Part shown: positions 6,322-13,722 of the stretch, in pieces
Numbering within the stretch: position 1 is the stretch's first letter
How the letters are laid out: each line of letters starts with the position of its first letter
Source: Gp7-AA10 sp035516895
GTDB lineage: Bacteria > Acidobacteriota > Thermoanaerobaculia > Gp7-AA8
Length of the DNA stretch: 19,576 bases
Direction: 5' to 3'
Assembly: GCA_035516895.1 (NCBI GenBank)
Contig: DATIZY010000007.1
Span: 1-19,576 of the forward strand
The notes under the pieces: model-generated
Seen by the model: only the letters and a program-made list of their open reading frames with translations
What the model was told of the DNA's origin: nothing
Database searches by the model: none
Translations under genes and position numbers: made by a program

Positions 6322-8219
6322 CCGTACTGAAGCGGCTCTACCGCTATCTGAACCAGTACAAGGCATGGGCGGTCATCGCCTTCGGCTCGATGATCATCTT
6401 CGCCGCGACGCAGACGATCCTCATCGCGCTGACGCAGCCGATCGTCGATCAGGTGCTCAGTCCGCCCGGCAAGACCGTGCACGTCGTATCGCACGACTCG
6501 GAAACCAAACAACGCTTCATCGGCACGATCATGCGGCGCAATTTGCCGGAGGGCCGGCGCGGCTGGGTGATCAACACATATGACAGCACCGCGAGACGAT
6601 TCGACGCGTGGTGGAATGCGAAGCCGAACGATAAATGGCGAAAAGTTCTCATCGCCATTTTTGCGCTCTTCGTGATCCGGGGGTTCGCGTCGTTTTTCTC
6701 GGAGTACGGATTTCAAAAGGTCGGACTGTCGACCGTGCGCGATCTGCGCAACGAGCTGTACGAGCGCATCATCAATCAAAGCCATCGCTTTTTCGCCGAG
6801 CGCGCGACGGGCGAGATGGTCAGCAGGCTCGTCTCCGATGCCGATCAGATTCAGGCCGCGGTGTCGACGCGGATGGGCGATCTGTTTCAGGAGTCGGTCA
6901 CGCTCGCGGGCCTGCTCGTCTACGTGCTCGTCTCGAACACCGAGCTGGCGCTGATCACGCTCATCGTCGCGCCGCTGCTCGTGTGGCCGGTCGTGCATTT
7001 CGGACTGCGCCTGCGCCGCACGACGCACCGTTCGCAGGAGCGCATGGCGGACGTCGCGACGGTGCTGGAAGAGACGATCCGCGGTGTGCGCATCGTGAAA
7101 GCGTTCACGATGGAGAAGTTCGAGATCGGCCGCTTCCGCGAGGCGACGAAACGGCACCTCGCATCGACGCTGAAGGCGCAGAAGATCCAGGCGATGACCT
7201 CGCCGGTGCTCGAGCTGTTAGGCGGCCTCGGCATCATCCTGATGTTTCTCTACGCCCACCGGCGCATCGTCGCCGGCACGCTGACGACCGGTCAGTTCGT
7301 CGCGTTTCTCGCGGCGATCGCGGCGATGTATCAGCCGATCAAGAAGCTCAACAAGGTGAATCTGTCGGTGAACGCGGCGATGTCCGCGGCCGAGCGCGTC
7401 TTCCGCATGCTCGACGTTCCGAACGACGTCGTCGAAAACGCGGGCGCGATGGATCTCGCCGCGGTCGGCAGCGGCATCCGCTACGAGAACGTCAGTTTCG
7501 CGTACACAAACGAGCCGGTACTGCGCAACATCAATCTGGCGATTTCGCCGGGCGAGATCGTCGCGCTCGTCGGCTCGAGCGGCGCGGGCAAGACGACGTT
7601 CGTCAATCTGCTGCCGCGTTTCTACGATGTCGTCGCCGGACGCATCACGATCGACGGCCACGACGTCCGCGACGTGACTCTGAAATCGCTGCGCGGTCTC
7701 ACGGGCTTCGTCACGCAGGAGGTCGTGCTGTTCAACGACACCGTGCGCAACAACATCGCGTACGGACGCTCGAACGTCGACGAGCGGCTGGTGATCGAAG
7801 CGGCGAAGGCGGCGAACGCGCACGAGTTCATCTCCGCGCTCCCGCACGGCTACGACACGCTCGTCGGGGAGTCGGGCGTGCTCCTGTCGGGCGGTCAGCG
7901 CCAGCGGCTGGCGATCGCGCGGGCTCTCTTCAAGAATCCGCCGGTGCTCGTCCTCGACGAGGCCACCTCGGCGCTCGACACCGAATCGGAGCGGCTCGTG
8001 CAGCAGGCGCTCAATAATTTGATGCGCGGCCGCACCACGCTCGTCATCGCCCATCGCCTGTCCACGGTGCGCAGCGCGAACAAGATCGTCGTGCTCGACA
8101 AAGGGGAGATCGTCGAGGCGGGCCGCCACGAGGAGCTGCTCGCGCGGCGCGGAGTCTATCGCCGGCTGTACGACCTGCAGTTCGCAGGACATGAAGAGAC
8201 GACGGGAGCGCTGGCGTGA
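6318..8219 (+). CDS. msbA: ABC exporter, MsbA-like lipid flippase
   Basis: Half-transporter with fused membrane and ATPase domains, likely flipping lipid A or a related lipid across the inner membrane. It has 633 residues: the first transmembrane helix at about 18-45, five more between about 108 and 340, then the ATPase with Walker A GSSGAGKT (419-426), Q-loop Gln467, signature LSGGQ (523-527), Walker B VLVLDE (543-548) and H-loop His579. It is about 50 residues longer than E. coli MsbA; the extra sequence lies mainly in the loop between helices 1 and 2 (about 50-107). Start and stop both overlap neighbours by four bases. The lipid substrate is inferred from lpxB and the downstream acyltransferase-like gene. 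Confidence 0.88.
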   Translation: MTVLKRLYRYLNQYKAWAVIAFGSMIIFAATQTILIALTQPIVDQVLSPPGKTVHVVSHDSETKQRFIGTIMRRNLPEGRRGWVINTYDSTARRFDAWWNAKPNDKWRKVLIAIFALFVIRGFASFFSEYGFQKVGLSTVRDLRNELYERIINQSHRFFAERATGEMVSRLVSDADQIQAAVSTRMGDLFQESVTLAGLLVYVLVSNTELALITLIVAPLLVWPVVHFGLRLRRTTHRSQERMADVATVLEETIRGVRIVKAFTMEKFEIGRFREATKRHLASTLKAQKIQAMTSPVLELLGGLGIILMFLYAHRRIVAGTLTTGQFVAFLAAIAAMYQPIKKLNKVNLSVNAAMSAAERVFRMLDVPNDVVENAGAMDLAAVGSGIRYENVSFAYTNEPVLRNINLAISPGEIVALVGSSGAGKTTFVNLLPRFYDVVAGRITIDGHDVRDVTLKSLRGLTGFVTQEVVLFNDTVRNNIAYGRSNVDERLVIEAAKAANAHEFISALPHGYDTLVGESGVLLSGGQRQRLAIARALFKNPPVLVLDEATSALDTESERLVQQALNNLMRGRTTLVIAHRLSTVRSANKIVVLDKGEIVEAGRHEELLARRGVYRRLYDLQFAGHEETTGALA

Positions 8220-8847
8220 AATCGTTCCTGCTCGCGTCGTTCATCCGTCTGCTGCACGCGACGTTGCGCGTGGCGCACGTCGGTGCCGGCAACATCGAAC
8301 ACCTGCCGCAGTTCATCATCGCGTTCTGGCACGAGCATCTGATCCTGATGCTGCATTCGCGCTATCACAAACCGATCCGCGTTCTCGTCTCGCAGAGCCG
8401 GGACGGCGAGCTGATCGCCAGCACGTTCGTGCACTACGGCGTCGACGTGTCGCGCGGATCGACGACGCGCGGGGCGACCGCGGCGCTCCGGGAGATGATT
8501 CGCACCGCGCGCGAGGGCTCGACCATCGTCTTCACGCCGGACGGGCCGAAAGGTCCGCGGCGCGTGGTGAAAGAGGGATTGATTTACGCGGCGCAGGCGA
8601 CCGGACTGCCGATCGTGCCGTACGCTTTCGCCGCGAAAAAAAAAAGCTGCTGCACTCCTGGGACCGCATGGTCGTGCCGATTCCGTTCACACGCGTCGCG
8701 TTCCTGTACGGCGAGCCGATCGTCGTCCCGCGCGATGAGGACGTCGAAACGGCGCGGCTGCGGGTGGAGAAAGCAATGAACGAGTTGGCGGAACGTGCGG
8801 ACCATTACTTCGAGAAGGATGAAGGCGGAAGGATGAAGGATGCATAG
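8216..8847 (+). pseudogene. DUF374 lysophospholipid acyltransferase-like gene, frameshifted
   Basis: A gene of the DUF374/LPLAT group, acyl transfer to an envelope lipid being the family-based guess. From GTG 8216 the frame shows FWHEHLILML, SQSRDGELIA, GSTTRGATAALREMI, FTPDGPKGPRR and TGLPIVPYAF, all typical. After a run of ten A (8636-8645) this frame loses similarity and ends at 8779, whereas the frame ending at 8847 continues the family with LLHSWDRMVVPIPFTRVAFLYGEP. One A more, or two fewer, restores a product of about 210 residues. This could be a sequencing or assembly error, a real mutation, or transcript slippage. The tail EKDEGGRMKDA comes from GGATGAA repeat units. The start overlaps the exporter stop (GTGA). 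Confidence 0.85.
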
Positions 8848-8970
8848 ACTTGCAGGGCGGCCGTATCGGCATTCATCGCTCATCGCTCACCGTTCATCGT
8901 CCATTGTTCCAACGGCGAATCGGCCCGCCGGCGGTTCGCATTCATCTTTCATCCTTCATTCTTCATCCTT
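8817..8970. repeat. composite inverted-repeat element, copy 2
   Basis: Same architecture as the element at 674-862: GGATGAA units (8817-8823, 8831-8837, partial 8838-8842), a middle of TTCATCG/CTCATCG words (about 8872-8905), a GGCGAATCGGCCCGCC stretch, then a right arm of TTCATC(C/T) units (8941-8970). It begins inside the 3' end of the DUF374 gene and finishes six bases before the yicC ATG. Confidence 0.78.
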
Positions 8971-8976
8971 GCAACG

Positions 8977-9867
8977 ATGATCACCTCCATGACGGGTTTC
9001 GGCCGCGCGACCGGCGCGCTCTCATCGCGCTACAGCGTCGCCGTCACCGTGAAGAGCGTCAACAATCGCTTTCTCGATGCGAACATCCGCCTTCCCGAAT
9101 TTCTGTGGGAGCTCGAGTCGTCGATTCGCGAGATCGCCTCGGAGATGTTTTCGCGCGGCAAGATCGACGTCTCCGTTCGCGTGCAGCGCACGGCGCAGCC
9201 CGAGTACAACGTGCGCATCAACACGCAGCTCGCCAACACCGTCGTCCCTCAGCTCCGCTCCATCGCCGACGACCTCGGTCTCGGCAGCACGTTTTCTGGC
9301 AGCGATCTGCTTCGCGTTCCCGATCTACTGCAGGTAGAGGCGCTCGACTCCGAGCTGACCGAGGATGAGCGCGAGGCGATCGCCAAAATCGTCCGCGATG
9401 CGTTCGAGCAGATGCTGACGATGCGCCGCCGGGAGGGGGAATCGCTGCGCAACGACATCGTCGCGCGCGTCGCCGCGATCCGCGGGCTGCAGAAGCAGGT
9501 CGCGTCACGCCGCGACGAGATTCGCGACGAGCTCCTCGCGAATTATCGCCAGCGCGTGCAGGAGATTGCGGCCGCGGCGGGAGTCGAGGTGAGCGCTGAT
9601 CGCATCGCCCAGGAGACGGTGATGATGGTCGAGAAGGGCGACATCGCCGAGGAGCTGACGCGCCTCGCGCATCATGTGGAGGAGATGGCGAAGGCGGTCG
9701 ACGGTCGCGAGGCCGCAGGAAAGAAGCTCGATTTCTTATCACAAGAAATGTTACGGGAAATCAATACGATGGGATCGAAGTCGCGCTCGGCGGCGCTGCG
9801 GACCCTCGTTGTAGAATTGAAAACCGAGGTCGAGCGCATCCGCGAACAGGTGCAGAATGTCGAGTAG
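8977..9867 (+). CDS. yicC: YicC family endoribonuclease
   Basis: Belongs to the YicC family, whose E. coli member has been reported as an endoribonuclease acting on a small RNA. The 296-residue protein starts MITSMTGFGRA, with VNNRFLDANIRLPE in the N-terminal YicC domain (about 1-155), a central helical section and the DUF1732 C-terminal region with KKLDFLSQEMLREINTMGSKS (about 248-268). Length matches the family. ATG 8977 is preceded by pyrimidine-rich repeat sequence rather than a ribosome site; ATG 8989 is an alternative four codons later. The yicC-gmk-rpoZ order is a widespread cluster. The stop TAG sits in a short sequence repeated at the gmk start. Confidence 0.93.
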   Translation: MITSMTGFGRATGALSSRYSVAVTVKSVNNRFLDANIRLPEFLWELESSIREIASEMFSRGKIDVSVRVQRTAQPEYNVRINTQLANTVVPQLRSIADDLGLGSTFSGSDLLRVPDLLQVEALDSELTEDEREAIAKIVRDAFEQMLTMRRREGESLRNDIVARVAAIRGLQKQVASRRDEIRDELLANYRQRVQEIAAAAGVEVSADRIAQETVMMVEKGDIAEELTRLAHHVEEMAKAVDGREAAGKKLDFLSQEMLREINTMGSKSRSAALRTLVVELKTEVERIREQVQNVE

Positions 9868-9984
9868 CGTCATTCCGAGCCCAGCGAGGAACCTGGGCGG
9901 GCGGATGGCGCGAGAATCGAGCTTCGGACCGCTCCCGGCCGCACGGGTCCCTCGCTACGCTCGGGATGACGTCCATGTCGAGTA
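9857..9984 (+). repeat. 10-base direct duplication flanking an inverted-repeat element
   Basis: ATGTCGAGTA occurs at 9857-9866, across the end of yicC, and again at 9975-9984, where it forms the likely gmk start (Met-Ser-Ser). A CATTCCGA word follows each copy at a similar distance. The inverted-repeat element at 9868-9971 lies between them, as a target-site duplication would. Confidence 0.5.
9868..9971. repeat. inverted-repeat element (ATTCCGAGC family), copy 2
   Basis: Ends are CGTCATTCCGAGC (9868-9880) and GCTCGGGATGACG (9959-9971), complementary at 12 of 13 positions with the odd pair a possible G-T wobble. Inner words CCAGCGAGGAACCTGGGC and ACGGGTCCCTCGCTACGC also pair partly. It starts at the base after the yicC stop. 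The right end contains an ATG (9966) in frame with gmk, which is probably accidental. Confidence 0.78.
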
Positions 9985-10664
9985 ACTTCCATTCCGACGG
10001 CACCTTGTTCATCATTTCCGGGCCTTCCGGCGCCGGCAAGACGACGCTGATCAACCGCGTCCGCGAGCAGCTCGAGCCGATCGGCATTTCGCTCTACTTT
10101 TCGGTTTCGCACACGACGCGACAGCCGCGCTCCGGAGAAGTCGAAGGGAAGAACTACTACTTCGTTTCCGCCGAGCAGTTTACGGCGATGGCCGACCGGG
10201 GGGAATTTCTCGAATGGGCCCACGTTCATGAGCAGCGGTACGGCACATCAAAAGCAGAAGTCGTCGGCCGTCTGAAAAGCGGCCAGGACGTGATCGTTGA
10301 CATCGATTACCAGGGAGCGAAGCAGATCGCGAACGACCACGATCTGAAAGAGCGGAAGCTGAACGTGTTCATCTTTCCGCCGTCGCTCGAGGTGCTCGAA
10401 CGGCGGCTTCGCGACCGCGGATTGAACTCCGAACGGGAGATTCAGACGCGGCTGCGAAAAGCGATCGACGAGATCGATGCCGGCAAGGACTTTTACGACT
10501 ACGTGATCATCAACGATGACCTGGAAGTCGCCACGGAATGTCTGAAGGCGGCGATCATCGCGAAGAAACTGCAGACGAAAACAGCGCTCGACGCCATCCA
10601 GCGGATGGCCGAGCGTCTGAAGGAGGAAGAGCGGAATGGAAGGATTGCCCGAGGGCGTGGATAG
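9975..10664 (+). CDS. gmk: guanylate kinase
   Basis: Phosphorylates GMP to GDP with ATP in the cytoplasm. The product of 229 residues from ATG 9975 has the P-loop GPSGAGKT (16-23), the GMP-binding SVSHTTRQPRSGEVEGKNYYFV region, DIDYQGAKQI and the C-terminal FYDYVIINDDLEVA, all classical. It is some 20 residues longer than the E. coli enzyme because of a charged C-terminal tail. ATG 9966 would add three residues, but that codon lies inside the terminal arm of the repeat, so I prefer 9975. The last 29 bases overlap rpoZ in another frame. Confidence 0.95.
   Translation: MSSNFHSDGTLFIISGPSGAGKTTLINRVREQLEPIGISLYFSVSHTTRQPRSGEVEGKNYYFVSAEQFTAMADRGEFLEWAHVHEQRYGTSKAEVVGRLKSGQDVIVDIDYQGAKQIANDHDLKERKLNVFIFPPSLEVLERRLRDRGLNSEREIQTRLRKAIDEIDAGKDFYDYVIINDDLEVATECLKAAIIAKKLQTKTALDAIQRMAERLKEEERNGRIARGRG
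10621..10626 (+). promoter_or_regulatory. Shine-Dalgarno site of rpoZ inside gmk
   Basis: A perfect AGGAGG lies nine bases before ATG 10636, within the gmk tail. It supports the overlapping rpoZ start and contrasts with the repeat-preceded genes nearby, which lack such a site. Confidence 0.7.
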
Positions 10665-10848
10665 CCGGTTCCGGTACGTGCTGCTCGTGTCGAAGCGCGC
10701 CGAGCAGCTGATTCAGGGCTCCATGCCGAAGATGAAGAGCAAGCACGCGAAGCCCACTCGCGTGGCGATGGAAGAGATCGACAAGCAGCAGGTGAAGTGG
10801 CAGCTCACGCCGCCGGTCGAAGAGCCGACGGCGCTGGAAGGCGAATAA
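10636..10848 (+). CDS. rpoZ: RNA polymerase omega subunit
   Basis: Small subunit that helps the beta-prime subunit fold and assemble into RNA polymerase. The 70-residue product has the omega pattern: SRFRYVLLVSKRAEQL near the N-terminus (about 10-25), then KPTRVAMEEI (about 39-48), and an acidic tail. The start at 10636 overlaps the end of gmk and has a strong upstream AGGAGG. The gmk-rpoZ-coaBC order is common in bacteria and supports the call for so short a protein. Confidence 0.9.
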   Translation: MEGLPEGVDSRFRYVLLVSKRAEQLIQGSMPKMKSKHAKPTRVAMEEIDKQQVKWQLTPPVEEPTALEGE

Positions 10849-10857
10849 AGCGTCCCC

Positions 10858-10918
10858 CGTCCCGGATCTCGGGTCCCGAGGAAGGGACTCGGATGCTCGG
10901 GACTCGGGACCCGGGACT
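10858..10918. repeat. GGGACTCGGGACC-type inverted-repeat element, intergenic copy
   Basis: The rpoZ-coaBC gap is made of CGGGACTC/GAGTCCCG-type words. CGGGTCCCGAG (10870-10880) and CTCGGGACCCG (10903-10913) are perfect 11-base inverted arms with a 22-base loop. It ends CCCGGGACT exactly at ATG 10919. A 14-base word of this family recurs inside recJ. Confidence 0.8.
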
Positions 10919-12106
10919 ATGAACATCGTCCTCGGCGTCACCGGCGGCATCGCGGCGTACAAAACGCCCGAGCTGGTGCGCCGCCTGCGCGACGCCGGCG
11001 CGGACGTCCGCGTGATCGTCACCGCGAACGCCGCGCGCTTCGTCGCACCGCTCGCGCTGGCGACCGTATCGACGCATGGTGTCATCGCCGATCCGTGGGG
11101 CGATCCGGAAAAGGGCGGCGTCGATCACATCGAGCTCGCACGCTGGGCCGAGCTGCTGCTGATCGTGCCCGCGACGGCCAACATCATCGCGAAGCTCGCG
11201 GTCGGCATCGCCGATGACGCGCTGTCGACCTACGCCGTCGCCCATCCCGCGCCGCTGATGATCGCGCCGGCGATGAACAGCGCGATGCTGCAGCATCCGA
11301 CCGTCGTTCAAAACCTGCAGACTCTGCGCGCGCGCGGCGTGGAGATCATCGATCCGGAATCCGGGCCGCTCGCCGAGGGGGGAGAAGGGCCGGGGAGGCT
11401 CGCCGAGATTCCCCTCATCGTCGATCGCGTGCAGCAGGCGATCCGCCCGAAGGACCTCGCGGGCCGATCGATTCTCGTCACCGCGGGACCGACGCGCGAA
11501 GCGATCGACCCGGTCCGCTTTCTCTCGAATCGATCCTCGGGAAAAATGGGTTATGCGATCGCCGAGGCGGCCAGGAGACGCGGCGCGGACGTGACGCTGG
11601 TTTCGGGGCCGACGTCGCTCGCAGCTCCGGCGGGCGTCAGCCTCTCGCGCGTCACCACCGCCTCGCAGATGCACGATGCGGTGATGCACAACCTCCCCGG
11701 CAAACAGATCGTCATCAAAGCCGCCGCGGTCGCCGATTACACGCCGGCCGCGGCCGCCGCGCAGAAGATCAAGAAGGAGCAGGGGAGCGAGCTCACGCTC
11801 ACGTTTCAGAAGACGCCCGACATCCTCGAATCGATCGCGAAGGTCGCGCCGAAGCCGTTCATCGTCGCCTTCGCCGCGGAGACCGAATCGCTCGAGGCGA
11901 ACGCGCGCGAGAAGCTGCTGCGGAAGAATGCCGATCTCGTCGTGGCGAACGACGTCACGGACCCGTCGATCGCGTTCGACTCCGATCAGAACGAGGTGCT
12001 CGTGATCGCGCGCGACGGAAAATCGACGAAAATCGCCAAGGCGCCGAAGCTCGCAATCGCCCATCGCATCCTCGACATCATGCTGGAGCATCTGCCGCGT
12101 GACTGA
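10919..12106 (+). CDS. coaBC: bifunctional phosphopantothenoylcysteine decarboxylase / phosphopantothenate-cysteine ligase
   Basis: Carries out two steps of coenzyme A synthesis: CTP-dependent joining of cysteine to phosphopantothenate (CoaB half), then FMN-dependent decarboxylation (CoaC half). In 395 residues the CoaC half (1-175) shows GVTGGIAAYK (6-15), the catalytic His70 in DHIELARWAE and PAMN (117-120); the CoaB half (about 180-390) shows TAGPTREAIDPVRFLSNRSS, KMGYAIA and AAAVADYTP. The substrate clamp reads GPLAEGGEGPGRL (149-161), with Glu153 where the E. coli enzyme has its catalytic Cys158. The start directly follows the repeat with no clear ribosome site. It overlaps the glycosylase gene by eight bases. 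Confidence 0.95.
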   Translation: MNIVLGVTGGIAAYKTPELVRRLRDAGADVRVIVTANAARFVAPLALATVSTHGVIADPWGDPEKGGVDHIELARWAELLLIVPATANIIAKLAVGIADDALSTYAVAHPAPLMIAPAMNSAMLQHPTVVQNLQTLRARGVEIIDPESGPLAEGGEGPGRLAEIPLIVDRVQQAIRPKDLAGRSILVTAGPTREAIDPVRFLSNRSSGKMGYAIAEAARRRGADVTLVSGPTSLAAPAGVSLSRVTTASQMHDAVMHNLPGKQIVIKAAAVADYTPAAAAAQKIKKEQGSELTLTFQKTPDILESIAKVAPKPFIVAFAAETESLEANAREKLLRKNADLVVANDVTDPSIAFDSDQNEVLVIARDGKSTKIAKAPKLAIAHRILDIMLEHLPRD

Positions 12107-12779
12107 TCTCGCGCGCGAGCTGGAGCTGCTGCGCGAATTCGGATACACGCATCTGGACATTCCGAGTGTGGCGGTGGGCGCCGCGCCTGCTGCCGAGCCA
12201 AGGGGAACGGCCGCTCCCTCGCTCCTCGATGAGCTCCGCGCCGTCGTCACGGCATGCGAGAAGTGCCGGCTCGCGAAGACGCGCACGCAGGTCGTCTACG
12301 GAGTCGGCAACCCGAACGCCGATCTGATGTTCATCGGCGAGGCGCCGGGGCGGGACGAAGATCTGCAGGGCGAGCCGTTCGTCGGCCGCGCGGGGCAGCT
12401 CCTCACCGACATCATCAAAGCGATGAAGCTCACGCGCGACGACGTCTACATCGCGAACGTGATCAAGTGCCGCCCTCCGGAGAATCGCAACCCCGAGCCC
12501 GACGAGCTCGACGCGTGCCGACCGTACATCCGCAGGCAGGTCGAGCTGATCCAGCCGAAAGTGATCGTGACGTTAGGCCGCTTCGCGCTGCAGAGCCTCA
12601 CCGAGCGCGGCTACGCCATCTCTTCGGCGCGCGGCCAGTGGCTGGAGTACAACGGCGTGAAGGTGATGCCGACGTATCACCCGGCGTACCTTCTTCGAAA
12701 TCCCGCCGCGAAAAAAGAAGTGTGGGCGGACATGAAGAAGGTCATGACCGAGCTCGGAATCGACGCCACTCCGCGTTGA
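12099..12779 (+). CDS. type 4 uracil-DNA glycosylase (4Fe-4S)
   Basis: Removes uracil from DNA to begin base excision repair. The 226-residue protein has the family 4 features: four cysteines for a 4Fe-4S cluster (C53, C56, C124, C140), motif GEAPGRDED (80-88) with the water-activating region, the substrate motif around VIKCRPPENRNP, and HPAYLLR with His194. The first 45 residues, rich in Ala and Pro, are an extension often seen in such proteins from this kind of organism. GTG 12099 overlaps the end of coaBC, so both are likely one transcript. The last 38 bases overlap the 3' end of the methyltransferase gene on the other strand. Confidence 0.92.
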   Translation: MTDLARELELLREFGYTHLDIPSVAVGAAPAAEPRGTAAPSLLDELRAVVTACEKCRLAKTRTQVVYGVGNPNADLMFIGEAPGRDEDLQGEPFVGRAGQLLTDIIKAMKLTRDDVYIANVIKCRPPENRNPEPDELDACRPYIRRQVELIQPKVIVTLGRFALQSLTERGYAISSARGQWLEYNGVKVMPTYHPAYLLRNPAAKKEVWADMKKVMTELGIDATPR

Positions 12780-13638
12780 GCCGCATCCGCAATCGCGCGA
12801 GTGCGTAGCGCATCGATGCCGCGAGCCGCAGTCGCTTCGGCCGCGCGACGATCACTGCATAAAACGATGGCACTCCCGCCGCGAGCAGCGCGCGCTCACA
12901 AGCGATGCACCAGGGGAGCGCGTCGGGCGTGGATTTCATCTGCGGCAGCACGATCGAGAGCAGCGTGCCGCCGTACGGCCTGCGTGCGGCGATGTCGAAT
13001 CCGATCCGCAGCGCCGGCTCGATGGAGCTCGAGCGAATGGCCTCCGTCGGATCGTCCTGCTGGATCGGAAGCGCCAGCGCGTCGGCTGTGCGGAGCTCGC
13101 GCGGCAGCGCGCGATAGAACGCCTGCTGCGGAGCGATGCGCTCGGCGTTCCAATCGAATCTCGACGGACCGACGTATTCGTCCAGATAGACGATGCCTCC
13201 CGGCTTCAGCGCGCCGACGATCTGGTTGAAGAGCCATTCGAGGCGGCGGACGTGATGCGCGGATTGATGAAAGAAGACCGCGTCGTATGTGTTCCGCGGC
13301 AGGGCGCAGCGGTTGAAATCGGCCGCGAAGTAGCGGATGCGAGCGCTCGTCGCGGCCTGCTTTGCGATCGCGAGCGATGCGATCGAAGCGTCGAACGCGT
13401 CGACGCGCTCACAGAGTCCGCGCGCGACGAGATCGCGCTCGAGCGCCCCGGTGCCGCAGCCGATGCTCAGCGCGCGGGCGAACGTGCGGCCCCGGAGCCA
13501 CGACTCCAGCCAGTCGATCGGCCACCTCGGCTCGGCCGCGCCGCCGATCAATTCGTTCATGTGCTGCCGGACCGGCGCGAGGGCCATCCATTCGCAATGC
13601 TGCCGCTGCACAACCTCGCGATCCCAGAAGTCCGACAT
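12742..13638 (-). CDS. class I SAM-dependent methyltransferase
   Basis: A 298-residue protein with the Rossmann-type SAM site: motif I ALSIGCGTGALERDL (56-70), an acidic motif II VDAFDAS (79-85), YDAVFFHQSAHHV (118-130) and LKPGGIVYLDEY (144-155). The N-terminus FWDREVV resembles a group of poorly characterised methyltransferases; the C-terminal third, Arg-rich at the end, has no motif I recognise. Substrate unknown. I chose ATG 13638 (MSDFWD); an ATG at 13698 would add 20 residues of dissimilar sequence. It is divergent from priA and overlaps tail-to-tail with the glycosylase gene by 38 bases. Confidence 0.82.
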   Translation of the reverse strand: MSDFWDREVVQRQHCEWMALAPVRQHMNELIGGAAEPRWPIDWLESWLRGRTFARALSIGCGTGALERDLVARGLCERVDAFDASIASLAIAKQAATSARIRYFAADFNRCALPRNTYDAVFFHQSAHHVRRLEWLFNQIVGALKPGGIVYLDEYVGPSRFDWNAERIAPQQAFYRALPRELRTADALALPIQQDDPTEAIRSSSIEPALRIGFDIAARRPYGGTLLSIVLPQMKSTPDALPWCIACERALLAAGVPSFYAVIVARPKRLRLAASMRYALARLRMRLNAEWRRFRARS

Positions 13639-13699
13639 GGCGACGAGCGCGTTGCTGCATCCGGCCGTTGATACGACCACAAGCGGTAGAGCGTCCATC

Positions 13700-13720
13700 G
13701 CGATCAGGCATACTGATCGC
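13700..13720. promoter_or_regulatory. perfect palindrome in the methyltransferase-priA divergent gap
   Basis: GCGATCAG (13700-13707) and CTGATCGC (13713-13720) are perfect 8-base inverted arms around GCATA. The site ends two bases before the priA GTG, within the 84-base divergent gap. It could be an operator for a dimeric regulator or an RNA hairpin masking the priA start. Confidence 0.45.
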
Positions 13721-13722
13721 CG

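Noticed and set aside
5206..7157. Minus-strand open frames of 386 and 496 codons over lpxB and the exporter gene
   Set aside because: Antisense shadows of two well-identified genes; low-complexity Arg/Asp/His composition and no family motifs.
9966..9974. ATG 9966 as the gmk start
   Set aside because: This codon lies in the right arm of the inverted-repeat element; ATG 9975 follows directly after it and matches the duplicated sequence.
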